Source of the DNA: M269 sp964640795
GTDB taxonomy: Bacteria; Pseudomonadota; Gammaproteobacteria; Enterobacterales; Alteromonadaceae
Direction: 5' to 3'
DNA: 64,000 nucleotides
Assembly (NCBI GenBank): GCA_964640795.1
Contig: CAZXIN010000029.1
Span: 1-64,000 of the forward strand
Shown one piece after another: positions 18,165 through 26,920 of this stretch. The translations under genes and the position numbers were made by a program. The stretch's first letter is position 1; every line of letters starts with the position of its first letter. Under the pieces are notes generated by a model that worked only from the letters and a program-made list of their open reading frames with translations, was not told the origin of the DNA and made no database searches.

Positions 18165-19394
18165 TTACTGGCGTTTCTTTTGAAAAGCATCTGTCGCTTT
18201 TGGATGCGCTAAGATTATCTGATAGAGTAATTCTGATAGCTCTTCTACGTTCACACTCGGTGAACCAAAAAACTTACGGCCAAGCTGGCCAATTAAACTA
18301 TTGCCTCCCCAATTTGATACTTGATGCGCAATCACCAAATCGAGTGCAGGCCACACCATATAAAAATGCCCACGATAACCAGAACCATAGTACCAAGGGC
18401 TCGAAATAGTCACGTCACGCATATATTTCTGCATACCCGGTTTTTCGATCCATTGTAGATAACCATAACTGCCCAACGTAGAAAATGCACCTTGAAACCT
18501 TTCTGGTGCGCCTTCCGTGATGGCAGGTCCGTCTATAGACTTCAAAACCCAATTTTTAGAAACAACCTGTTTCTCTTCCCAGCGACCACAGTTCAGGTAC
18601 ATCAAGCCATAGCGAGCAATATCCCTTACTGACGTTTTAAAATCGTAAGCAGGAAAATCAGAATGATTGTCCATGATACGCTGCGATATATCGCTGCTAT
18701 ACAGGTATCCAACATCGTCTTCAACAAAATCATTCATATTTAACGGTTTGGCGATCTGGCTACTAAACATTGGGCCGATTTTTTGTCCGGTGCTATTTTC
18801 TAAAACAGTACCTACAACGTTAAAGTCCCAATTGTTATAGATCCACAGTTCCCCAGGCGCAGGATTGTAATCGCTTTGAGCAAGGTCGCTCCTCACTCGT
18901 TTCCAACTACCAACTTCAAACAAAGCAGAATGGAATATCCCCGATCGTGTTTGCAGAAGATCTGCAACCGTAGCTTGCCTTTCTTCCTGAGTCAGCGCCG
19001 GATTAGTATCTTGAATGTCGAGTTTCTCAAGCGTGTCATTCAAAGAGAAATGACCTTTATCTATCGCATTGCCGACAAGGCTATGAATAAGCGCTTTACG
19101 CATTGACGCGTTAGCGTACTTTTCGTCGACCTTACCCCAACTCGCTACTAACTTTCCCTTATGGACAACCATCAAACCTGCCGATTCCATCGACTGAAAT
19201 AACTCTTCAGCTTTTCTCAGTTGGGCATTATCCCAACCCACTTCTTGAGGATCTTTCAGAACCCATTCTTTATCAGGAAACTCATCAACTCGTCCACATG
19301 TGGGCCAAACATACGGTGCACTTTCGTTAGCTTCAGAAGGGATAGGAAAAGAAGATAAAACAGAAGTTGCCACTAATAATATAATGTTGCGCAT
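18165..19394 (-). CDS. Exported serine hydrolase of the class C beta-lactamase fold
   Basis: Secreted or periplasmic penicillin-binding-like esterase/beta-lactamase family protein of 409 residues from the ATG at 19394 (a GTG two codons earlier is possible). Signal peptide about 1-22. Active-site motifs: S-M-R-K (SxxK, Ser97-Lys100) and YNN (YxN, about 186-188), with GYRGHFYMVWP near the C-terminus in place of the usual KTG. Such proteins are most often esterases or peptidases and not true beta-lactamases; the substrate is unknown. The AraC-type regulator gene lies 54 bp upstream on the same strand, so co-transcription is likely. Confidence 0.85.
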   Translation of the reverse strand: MRNIILLVATSVLSSFPIPSEANESAPYVWPTCGRVDEFPDKEWVLKDPQEVGWDNAQLRKAEELFQSMESAGLMVVHKGKLVASWGKVDEKYANASMRKALIHSLVGNAIDKGHFSLNDTLEKLDIQDTNPALTQEERQATVADLLQTRSGIFHSALFEVGSWKRVRSDLAQSDYNPAPGELWIYNNWDFNVVGTVLENSTGQKIGPMFSSQIAKPLNMNDFVEDDVGYLYSSDISQRIMDNHSDFPAYDFKTSVRDIARYGLMYLNCGRWEEKQVVSKNWVLKSIDGPAITEGAPERFQGAFSTLGSYGYLQWIEKPGMQKYMRDVTISSPWYYGSGYRGHFYMVWPALDLVIAHQVSNWGGNSLIGQLGRKFFGSPSVNVEELSELLYQIILAHPKATDAFQKKRQ

Positions 19395-19448
19395 AAACAC
19401 TCTTCAATTGGAAAACACCCCATCATAGTGCTCCGTCGTGTTTCAATT

Positions 19449-20549
19449 TCAATCAGAGGGTTGCCCTGATCCCTGTTTCAGGACAACATTCTCTTTTTCA
19501 AAGAATGTTTTGCGGTATTTAGCCGGGCTTACCTGATGTTTTTTTGAAAACGCAGCATAAAACGCTGACCGTGAACCAAATCCAGAAGACAGACCAATCG
19601 CTTCTATTGAAGTTCTTGCTTCTTCGTTGGATTCAAGCATCGCTTTGGCGTATTCGAGCCGGTAGGCATTAATGAAACGAATGAAGGATTCACCAGTGCT
19701 TTCATTGATCAAACGAGATAATGCTCGAACCCCTAAGTTCATTTTTGCTGCAATATCATCAATAGATAAGTCTGTTCGTAAGTATAACTCCTCTAATTCA
19801 ACCAATGCTTTTAGCTGCGTAAATAGCTGAGGGTCGACTGCCCCCCGCGACTTCGATATCCCTGCAAAACTGTTAAAAGCCCTCGACTCCCCCATCGCAA
19901 AGAACGTTAATAACAAGACAGAAATAGCGCCTACAAGAGGCACCACGTCTCTTAGATAAGGCGAATAGGGAAACAGAGTCCTTAATGTTTCTGCTAAATG
20001 GATCACAAACATAAAAAACAATATGTAACCCACATACTTCGCGCTTTCCAATTCGCCTATATTCCTTATACTTGAGCGCTTCCAGCGAATAAAAACATAG
20101 CTCGCACAGAATAAACAGGTAAGCTGGACGATGATAATATGTCCGTAGCCAAGCGCTGCAAACATATGCTCACGATTGAAAATGGCATACAATACGAAAA
20201 CGACTAACGGGAGGAAAATCCAGTAGGGTGGCCGATCAATATTAAGCGCCCGACTAACGTAATAGAGTATAAGAGGGGCGATAACTAAAGCTAGTGCCAT
20301 TTCGATGGCCTGTAGAAGCCAATGCCAATGAACGACACCCGCATGTTCCAGCAAAATAATACTGAAAACAGTACCAATAAAAAACAAAATCAACGCCAGC
20401 ACACCACCAGCACGAGACAAACCAGATAAATGTTGTCGAGCTAATACCGCTGTCATAAGGTAAGCATTTAGAACACCGCTAAAACCGATGATAAAAACGA
20501 GAGCAGAAAGTGATTCGGTCAACGAAAACTCAACAATTCCTAACGACAA
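19449..20549 (-). CDS. Membrane-anchored AraC-family transcriptional regulator
   Basis: 366 residues with about seven hydrophobic helices in the first 240 residues and an AraC/XylS DNA-binding domain at about 250-355 (LSIDDIAAKMNLGVRALSRLINESTGESFIRFINAYRLEYAK, then SSGFGSRSAFYAAFSKKHQVSPAKYRK). This is the known architecture of membrane-bound AraC regulators that sense a signal through the membrane. No ATG suits the N-terminus; TTG at 20549 is the apparent start and is uncertain. The serine hydrolase gene follows on the same strand and may be its target. Confidence 0.88.
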   Translation of the reverse strand: MSLGIVEFSLTESLSALVFIIGFSGVLNAYLMTAVLARQHLSGLSRAGGVLALILFFIGTVFSIILLEHAGVVHWHWLLQAIEMALALVIAPLILYYVSRALNIDRPPYWIFLPLVVFVLYAIFNREHMFAALGYGHIIIVQLTCLFCASYVFIRWKRSSIRNIGELESAKYVGYILFFMFVIHLAETLRTLFPYSPYLRDVVPLVGAISVLLLTFFAMGESRAFNSFAGISKSRGAVDPQLFTQLKALVELEELYLRTDLSIDDIAAKMNLGVRALSRLINESTGESFIRFINAYRLEYAKAMLESNEEARTSIEAIGLSSGFGSRSAFYAAFSKKHQVSPAKYRKTFFEKENVVLKQGSGQPSD

Positions 20550-20672
20550 TCAGCGAACCATAGCAAAGCTAACTTTCGACAACAATTAACCATTATCATT
20601 GTTCAACTATATATTGACCTAGCATGGGAAGTGACGCCAAACACAGAGCTTGGCGTATTTCTGGATACCTGA

Positions 20673-22139
20673 TTAAAACTTAAGACCAGGGCTTAATGTT
20701 GCAGGCATAGCAACCGCTTCGGCTTCAACAGAAGCGACAGGATATGCGCAATAATCAGCTGCATAATAGGCACTGGCTCTATGATTGCCACTATCACCAA
20801 TACCACCAAAAGGCGCTGCGCCACTTGCGCCTGTAATAGGACGATTCCAATTAACAATTCCTGCACGAATACGTTGTAAGAAATAACGGTAATCTTCTTC
20901 GCTATCAGCCAGTAAGCCGGCAGACAGGCCAAAGCTTGTGTTATTTGCCATGCTAATCGCATCATCAAAACTATCATAACGGATAACTTTTAATAGAGGT
21001 CCAAAATGCTCTTCATCGGGCATCTTAGCGGCAATAGCAGTGACATCCATAATACCAGGTGTGACGAAGCCACTCTCAACATCTGTATGTGTTAGTTCCG
21101 CGAGCATATCTGCACCTAACTCAACCAGTTGTTGCTGTGCTGTTACCATCAATTTAGCGGCATGGGCTGAAACCATGGCTCCCATAAAGGGTGCATCTTG
21201 ATCATCATAATGACCGACTTTAATCTGTTTTGTTACTTCAACCAACCGCATTAACAGTGCATCACCAGCGGCACCTTTTTGAATGAATAAACGTCGAGCA
21301 CAAGTACAACGTTGTCCAGTCGTTATAAAAGCTGATTGAATAATGTCATGTATCGCTGCATCTGTATTTTTCACATCTTTCACAACTAATGGGTTATTTC
21401 CTCCCATCTCTAATGCGAGTATTTTTCCTGGGTGTCCTGCAAATTGTTCATGCAACATCTTGCCTGTACGTGAACTCCCAGTAAAAAACAGCCCGTCAAT
21501 TCCTGCATGGCTAGCCAGTGCTTTGCCAGTTTCTACTTGCCCTTGAACCAAATTGAGTACACCTTTTGGTAGCCCAGCTTGCTCCCATAGCTTGACCATT
21601 TTCTCTGCGACCATAGGTGTTAAGTCACTTGGTTTAAAGATCAATGTATTACCAGCCATCAACGCGGGCACAATATGTCCATTGGGCAAATGTCCAGGGA
21701 AATTATAGGGCCCAAAAATAGCCACTACACCATGTGGCTTATGTCGTATGAACGCCTTACCGACAGGCATACTATTTTCAACAGTCCCAGTGCGGTCATG
21801 ATAGGCTTTCTCGGACAAACCTACTTTTCCGATCATTGCTGCGACTTCAGTTGCAGTTTCCCATAAAGGCTTACCTGTCTCGCTCGCAATATCATAAGCT
21901 AAACTGTCCTTATGCTCTCCAAGCAGTTCAGCAAAGCGTCGAATAATATCAAGTCGCTGCTCAAATGTCTGAGCACTCCAATCCACAAATGCAGCTCTTG
22001 CCGCTTCAATAGCCTCGTCTACTTGCTCAGTATCGGCTGATACTCCCCGCCATATAGTCACTTTCTTTGCAGGGTCTTGAGATTGAATGTCATGGCCTTG
22101 ACCGACTACCCAGTCACCATTGATGTAATGTGTTGTCAT
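20673..22139 (-). CDS. astD: N-succinylglutamate 5-semialdehyde dehydrogenase
   Basis: NAD-dependent aldehyde dehydrogenase that makes N-succinylglutamate in the arginine succinyltransferase (AST) pathway. 488 residues, the AstD norm. Recognisable parts: YINGDWVVGQG at the start, HGVVAIFGPYNFPGHLPNGH, NAD-binding FTGSSRTGK, catalytic Glu in LALEMGGNNP, catalytic Cys in TGQRCTCARRLF, and NRPITGASGAAPFGGIGDSGNHR. It starts 2 nt after the astA stop, so the two are translated from one mRNA. Confidence 0.96.
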   Translation of the reverse strand: MTTHYINGDWVVGQGHDIQSQDPAKKVTIWRGVSADTEQVDEAIEAARAAFVDWSAQTFEQRLDIIRRFAELLGEHKDSLAYDIASETGKPLWETATEVAAMIGKVGLSEKAYHDRTGTVENSMPVGKAFIRHKPHGVVAIFGPYNFPGHLPNGHIVPALMAGNTLIFKPSDLTPMVAEKMVKLWEQAGLPKGVLNLVQGQVETGKALASHAGIDGLFFTGSSRTGKMLHEQFAGHPGKILALEMGGNNPLVVKDVKNTDAAIHDIIQSAFITTGQRCTCARRLFIQKGAAGDALLMRLVEVTKQIKVGHYDDQDAPFMGAMVSAHAAKLMVTAQQQLVELGADMLAELTHTDVESGFVTPGIMDVTAIAAKMPDEEHFGPLLKVIRYDSFDDAISMANNTSFGLSAGLLADSEEDYRYFLQRIRAGIVNWNRPITGASGAAPFGGIGDSGNHRASAYYAADYCAYPVASVEAEAVAMPATLSPGLKF

Positions 22140-22141
22140 AT

Positions 22142-23176
22142 TTAACCTTTGAATGAACTTGGAGCAAAACGAACGTCGTCGCCTTCTACAATCTTGAGTG
22201 CGTTAGCGGTCTCGCTTGAAACAATCAATTTTTGTTGAGTATCCTCAACAATTACTTGAGCACAAATCGCACGAAAGTCAGATATTTTGGTATTGATAAT
22301 AAAGCATTCTTCTGCCCCTTCACTCTCGACATTACCAATAGTGATGGGCATTTTTCGGCTCGAATTAACGGTTCTAATATGTTGTAAATTGGCCTCTACT
22401 GTTGGCCCTGCATCGAAAATATCGACGTAACCTTGGCAACTAAAGCCTTCAGACTCCAATAGCTGGAGTGCCGGTTTAGTTTTATCATGCACCTTACCTA
22501 TCGCTTTTTGCGCTGCTTCGCTGAGTAAATTGACGTAGATAGGGTATTTAGGCATTAATTCAGCGATAAAAACCTTTTGTCCGATACCGGTTAAATAGTC
22601 AGCTGTAGGGAAGTCGAGAGAGAAAAAGTGATCTTGCAGCCACTGCCAAAAAGGTGAAGTGCCATCTTCACTGCTAACGCCTCGCATTTCTGCAATAATC
22701 CTGTCAGCAAACCTATGGCTGTGCTCTGCTAAAAATAAGAACCTAAATTTAGACAATAGGCGACCATTGCGCCCTTCTCGTGCAGGCTCTCGCAAAAATA
22801 ATGTACAAATCTCTGACACCCCAGTGTAATCATTACACAAGGTTAATATTTCAACTGGGTTATACACTTTAAGTTCACGCGACGCATGAACAACTTTCCC
22901 TAAATGATAATGATAGTTAGGCTCGTTAATACCCAAGGCGGCTTCAATGCCGCTTGTGCCAACAACTTCGCCTGTCTCGGTGTCTTGCATCACAAACAGA
23001 TAGCTTTGATCACCCGGCTCCTTAACATCTTGTGTAAAAGCACTTTCAGAATCAGTGATCTTCTGACGCAACAAGTCGTCATTAACAGGTAACGAAGTAA
23101 AACCTATACCAGACTCAACCGCAATATCGCATAACTCAGCAAAATCGCTCTGTTGGATTGGGCGGATAATTTTCAT
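22142..23176 (-). CDS. astA: Arginine N-succinyltransferase
   Basis: First enzyme of the AST pathway; transfers succinyl from succinyl-CoA to the alpha-amino group of arginine. 344 residues, full length, GNAT-related. Family marks are the opening IRPIQQSDFAELCDIAVESGIGFTSLP, EVVGTSGIEAALG, CTLFLREPARE, GRLLSKFRFLFLAEH, FSLDFPTADYL and FDAGPTVEANL. It lies between astC and astD; the pathway's astB (dihydrolase) and astE (desuccinylase) are not in the window. Confidence 0.96.
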   Translation of the reverse strand: MKIIRPIQQSDFAELCDIAVESGIGFTSLPVNDDLLRQKITDSESAFTQDVKEPGDQSYLFVMQDTETGEVVGTSGIEAALGINEPNYHYHLGKVVHASRELKVYNPVEILTLCNDYTGVSEICTLFLREPAREGRNGRLLSKFRFLFLAEHSHRFADRIIAEMRGVSSEDGTSPFWQWLQDHFFSLDFPTADYLTGIGQKVFIAELMPKYPIYVNLLSEAAQKAIGKVHDKTKPALQLLESEGFSCQGYVDIFDAGPTVEANLQHIRTVNSSRKMPITIGNVESEGAEECFIINTKISDFRAICAQVIVEDTQQKLIVSSETANALKIVEGDDVRFAPSSFKG

Positions 23177-23224
23177 ATCGCTTACTCCCTAAGTTTTAAT
23201 AATTATGTCTATCTACAACCGCTC

Positions 23225-23255
23225 AAAAAAGGAGGGGAGATGACATCATCTCCCC
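23225..23255 (-). terminator. Intrinsic terminator between astC and astA
   Basis: On the minus strand a 10-bp stem GGGGAGATGA/TCATCTCCCC is followed after two bases by TTTTTT. It sits in the 117-bp gap between the astC stop and the astA start, so part of the astC transcript should end here. Confidence 0.8.
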
Positions 23256-23293
23256 ATGCGCCTATAGATTAAAGTGAAGGCTCTTTCGATTTG

Positions 23294-24499
23294 TTATGCA
23301 TCAACGACAGAGGCCACAGCAGCCTCAAACTTTTCCAAGCCTTGTACAATATCTTCATCAGGAATAACAAGTGACGGAGCAAACCGTATAACATTTGTCC
23401 CTGCGACTAAGCACATCAATTGATGGTTTGCAGAGGCTACAAGAAAATCACGTGAACGCCCTTGATATGTCTCATTAAGCGCACAGCCTAGCAATAACCC
23501 TTTACCACGGATTTCATCAAAGACATGGTATTTCTCGTTAATCTTAGCAAGGCCATCACGGAACAATTGCTCTTTTCGTTTAACCCCATCCAATACTTCA
23601 GGCGTATTAACGGTATCAAAAGCAGCTTCAGCAACAGCACAAGCTAACGGATTCCCGCCATAAGTACTGCCATGAGTACCAACTTTTAGGCTTGGTGCTA
23701 TTTTGTCTGTTGTCAGCATCGCTCCAATCGGGAAGCCACCGCCCAGTGCTTTCGCAGTTGTTAATATATCAGGAGTAACACCCAATCCCATATATGCATA
23801 TAAATCACCGGTACGACCGACACCTGATTGCACTTCATCAAAAATCAGTAAAGCATTGTGCTTATTGCACAAATCTCTTAAGCCTTTAATAAACTCAGGA
23901 GTTGGGCTGATTATCCCACCTTCCCCCTGTAATGGCTCTAGCATAACAGCGCACGTTTTATCTGATATAAGGTTAGTAACAGCATCTAAGTCATTGTAGT
24001 CGACATGATCTATCGCGCCTGGTTTAGGACCAAAGCCATCAGAATAGGCTGCTTGCCCCCCGACTGTTACGGTAAAAAATGTCCGACCGTGAAAGCCTTG
24101 TTTAAAAGCAATAATTTGTGACTTCTCTTCGCCAAAATTATCTAGTGCATAACGTCTAGCTAGCTTTAACGCGGCTTCGTTAGCCTCAGCGCCTGAGTTA
24201 CAAAAATAGACCTTGTCAGAAAATGTCGCATCAATCAGCTTCTTGGCTAAACGTAAAGCGGGTTCATTTGTTAAAACGTTGCTTAAATGCCATATTTTTT
24301 CGCTTTGCTCGTGCAGTGCATTAACCAAAGCAGGGTGACAATGCCCTAGGACATTCACAGCAATGCCACCAGCAAAGTCTATGTACTCGTTGTCGCTCTG
24401 ATCCCAAACTTTTGAACCTTTTCCTCTAACTGGGATGATAGCTGCTGGGTTATAATTGGGTACCATAACCTCATCAAACAACTCGCGTGTAACCTTCAT
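23294..24499 (-). CDS. astC: Acetylornithine/succinylornithine aminotransferase (AstC/ArgD)
   Basis: Class III PLP aminotransferase of 401 residues acting on N2-succinylornithine in arginine catabolism, and often also on N-acetylornithine in biosynthesis. Key parts: NYNPAAIIPVRGKGS, VYFCNSGAEANEAALKLAR, AFKQGFHGRT, Asp in LIFDEVQSGVGRTG, and Schiff-base Lys250 in TAKALGGGFPIGAM. A GGAG ribosome site precedes the ATG. Paired ArgR boxes lie upstream (24667-24705) and a terminator follows (23225-23255), so it may be expressed more strongly than astA-astD. The symbol could equally be argD; sequence alone does not separate them. Confidence 0.93.
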   Translation of the reverse strand: MKVTRELFDEVMVPNYNPAAIIPVRGKGSKVWDQSDNEYIDFAGGIAVNVLGHCHPALVNALHEQSEKIWHLSNVLTNEPALRLAKKLIDATFSDKVYFCNSGAEANEAALKLARRYALDNFGEEKSQIIAFKQGFHGRTFFTVTVGGQAAYSDGFGPKPGAIDHVDYNDLDAVTNLISDKTCAVMLEPLQGEGGIISPTPEFIKGLRDLCNKHNALLIFDEVQSGVGRTGDLYAYMGLGVTPDILTTAKALGGGFPIGAMLTTDKIAPSLKVGTHGSTYGGNPLACAVAEAAFDTVNTPEVLDGVKRKEQLFRDGLAKINEKYHVFDEIRGKGLLLGCALNETYQGRSRDFLVASANHQLMCLVAGTNVIRFAPSLVIPDEDIVQGLEKFEAAVASVVDA

Positions 24500-24666
24500 T
24501 CATCACTCCGTTTAGCCACTCTAAAATAGGGCAATTGAAACAGTGAGGCTACTTAAAATGTGACACCAAAAACGCCAATAGCCTCTAAACAGGGAAGGTA
24601 TTATTTCAGAGATTTGCGTTAATGTCTCGCACAGTCTGACTCGCCCGAAAGGCTTTATTTTAAAGG

Positions 24667-24705
24667 CTTGAATAGTAATTCACATTAAGTGAACACCTAT
24701 ACATT
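24667..24705. promoter_or_regulatory. Tandem ArgR boxes
   Basis: Two 18-bp ARG boxes separated by 3 bp, the spacing known for hexameric ArgR. Box 1 at 24667-24684 contains TGAATAGTAATTCA, very close to the consensus TGAATWWWWATTCA. Box 2 at 24688-24705 is weaker (TGAACACCTATACA). They lie about 170-205 bp upstream of the astC ATG. ArgR control of the ast genes, by arginine, is the likely meaning. Confidence 0.75.
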
Positions 24706-24722
24706 ACTGTCACGCTTGATAA

Positions 24723-24796
24723 AGTAAACAACTTTAACGTTAGACCGACAATGCCTACCTAACGTACCTACTTTAAATTTAAGGAGGTTGTTTACT
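24723..24796. repeat. Compound inverted repeat overlapping the 3' end of the HDOD gene
   Basis: Outer arms AGTAAACAAC (24723-24732) and GTTGTTTACT (24787-24796) form a perfect 10-bp stem and enclose a second stem ACGTTAG/CTAACGT (24737-24743 and 24759-24765). The outer right arm covers the HDOD stop codon. It may act as a terminator or RNA-stability structure; there is no T-run. Confidence 0.5.
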
Positions 24797-25958
24797 CTTC
24801 TTCAAAGCTCAAGCTGAGTTTACGTAAGTCTGTCGATTTCAAGATACTTAATGCCCCTGGCGGCATTCTGAATTGCCGAAGATACTGCTTAGCTTCTTCC
24901 ATTTGTATGAGTTTGTATGATTTCAACATACGATACTTATTATAGGCATCACCTTGCGCAAGCACTCTGCCCATAGGCGACATTTTTTGAATAGGTACAC
25001 CGCTCGCAAACTCTTCCATTGCGTTAGCAATGAAAACACGTTTAAAGCCCATCTGATGGATAATCTGTTGACTGACCGATAATGAATATTTAAGCATTAT
25101 TTTTTGCAAAAATTCACCTGATGGTGTGATCTTCGTCAAGGCAGAATGCTCGTCACGCAACTTCTCGTCATGAGCTTCTTTCATAGCATCCTGCAACACG
25201 AGATCAAACAACCTAAAATAGAGCTTTACAACAATAATCACTCCAACTTCATGCAGCATACCTAATGTAAACGCATGGCTAACGGGCAATTCACTCACTT
25301 CCGCTATACGTTTACACGCTATAGAGCTTCCTATAGCTTGTTCCCATAGCCGCCCTTTTATTTCAGGATAAGGGTCCGTAATCTGAGGGATCCAGCGTCT
25401 TAAGGTTAACGAAGGTACTACCATTTTCAGGTTTTCAACCCCGAGAAAGTTCAGAGCAACCCTCAGGTTGTCAATAGCCACCACTTTCCCGCGCTTGTCG
25501 GTCCTTCGGTACTTCGGCATATTGACCATCTTTAATATGTCGGCTTGAAGCCACTGTATTGGTGAAATAGCAGACTCTATACGCGACGTAGAAGCCGCTC
25601 TGACCGACATAACATCAATAACTTCAGGGAATTTGTCATGCACATTGAGCAACTTCTCATACAAATAATCGCTATCCTTTAGCTGCTCTTCTAGTCTAAT
25701 GATGACCTCGTCGTGCACTTTGTCCCGAATAGAGTTGATGTAATTAACTTCTGAACGTTCATTGAGGTCCTTGTCACGAATTGCGATTTTCTCAACTCGA
25801 AGAAGTTCTCGGCGCGAATTTGATTGTTCCGTTTGCTCGAATTGGGCTTTCTTATCGTCTCCCATACCAGCAACTTCTCGTGCCATCTCCAAACCTATCA
25901 ATAGATTATAGAAACGCTGCTGAATCTCGTTAACAATATCGGGCGTATTTTCACTCAT
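24792..25958 (-). CDS. HDOD-domain protein
   Basis: 388 residues with a charged, probably coiled-coil N-terminal part (about 1-110) and a degenerate HD-like HDOD domain (about 115-320: SAISPIQWLQADILKMVNMP, VALNFLGVENLKMVV, LWEQAIGSSIACKRIAEVS, HAFTLGMLHEVGVIIVVKLY). HDOD proteins lack the full HD metal site and are thought to be signalling or scaffold proteins, in some species linked to motility and c-di-GMP; the specific role here is unknown. It ends inside a compound hairpin and is not obviously in an operon. Confidence 0.85.
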   Translation of the reverse strand: MSENTPDIVNEIQQRFYNLLIGLEMAREVAGMGDDKKAQFEQTEQSNSRRELLRVEKIAIRDKDLNERSEVNYINSIRDKVHDEVIIRLEEQLKDSDYLYEKLLNVHDKFPEVIDVMSVRAASTSRIESAISPIQWLQADILKMVNMPKYRRTDKRGKVVAIDNLRVALNFLGVENLKMVVPSLTLRRWIPQITDPYPEIKGRLWEQAIGSSIACKRIAEVSELPVSHAFTLGMLHEVGVIIVVKLYFRLFDLVLQDAMKEAHDEKLRDEHSALTKITPSGEFLQKIMLKYSLSVSQQIIHQMGFKRVFIANAMEEFASGVPIQKMSPMGRVLAQGDAYNKYRMLKSYKLIQMEEAKQYLRQFRMPPGALSILKSTDLRKLSLSFEEE

Positions 25959-26177
25959 ACAAATATCATGCTCTTTTACGCAATTGACTCTACCTTTATC
26001 GGTATCAATCCATATATTTCCAGTAAATTATGGGTTCATCGCCCGGTACTCGCAAGCCCTATAGATGTCAAACACTTAACATTTGTATCATAAAACATCC
26101 AATTCTCCATTTTGAACGTAAAAGAACTCTTAAAGGCAAAAGTAAAGTCATGATAAAACAAAGAAGCGTGAGAATTG

Positions 26178-26912
26178 ATGTTTAAAGAAACAAATGCACT
26201 CGTTATCGGTGCCAATGGAGGCATTGGTAAAGAGGCTGTAAAGCAATTATGTTCGATGTCCGATATTTCCAAAATATATACAGTGGCAAGACAACCAACA
26301 AAATACAGTCACAAAAAGCAATATCATTCAACGTTTGATACGACAGATGACGCAGAGATAAGGCAATATGTGCATCAATTGAGGAAAGACAAAATAGAGC
26401 TCTCTCTAGTTATCTGTTGTAGTGGTGTTCTCCACCAAGACTCTCCTGTTCCATTGCAACCAGAGAAACGACTTGAAGATATTTATACTGAGCAGCTAAT
26501 GGAATATTTCAGAGTCAATAGCATCAAACCGACACTTTGGCTAAAACATCTTCCCCATATCATGAACCACAATGAGTCAAAGATCGTCGTGCTAAGCGCT
26601 CGTGTTGGCAGCATTTCTGACAACCAGCTTGGAGGCTGGTACGGTTATCGAGCCTCAAAAGCTGCTCTGAACATGATAATAAAAACGGCTGCCGTCGAGT
26701 ATAAAAGACGCTTACCTAACACTTCGCTAGTTTGTTACCACCCAGGTACGGTAGATACGGCTTTATCTAAGCCCTTCCAAGCCAACGTAACGCCGAACAA
26801 ACTCTTTAGTGCAGAATTTAGCGTTTCTCAGTTATTGCAACTTTTATCAGGTTCAGACAAAGATATCAGCCCGCATTATATTGATTGGGAAGGAAAAACC
26901 ATCGGCTGGTGA
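26178..26912 (+). CDS. Short-chain dehydrogenase/reductase, C-factor-like
   Basis: Classical-type SDR of 244 residues. Nucleotide-binding GANGGIGKEA near residue 13, catalytic Ser in VVLSARVGSISDN and the YxxxK pair in YGYRASKAALNMI, followed by YHPGTVDTALSKPF. It is closest in appearance to the C-signal (CsgA)/sniffer-like carbonyl reductases. I took the ATG at 26178; a TTG directly before it is possible. Substrate unknown. It converges on the exported-protein gene at 26921 with an 8-bp gap. Confidence 0.85.
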   Translation: MFKETNALVIGANGGIGKEAVKQLCSMSDISKIYTVARQPTKYSHKKQYHSTFDTTDDAEIRQYVHQLRKDKIELSLVICCSGVLHQDSPVPLQPEKRLEDIYTEQLMEYFRVNSIKPTLWLKHLPHIMNHNESKIVVLSARVGSISDNQLGGWYGYRASKAALNMIIKTAAVEYKRRLPNTSLVCYHPGTVDTALSKPFQANVTPNKLFSAEFSVSQLLQLLSGSDKDISPHYIDWEGKTIGW

Positions 26913-26920
26913 TGCGCACC

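Noticed and set aside
20589..20610. Fur-box-like ATTATCATTGTT upstream of the AraC-type gene
   Set aside because: Too few matches to the 19-bp consensus and no iron-related gene nearby.
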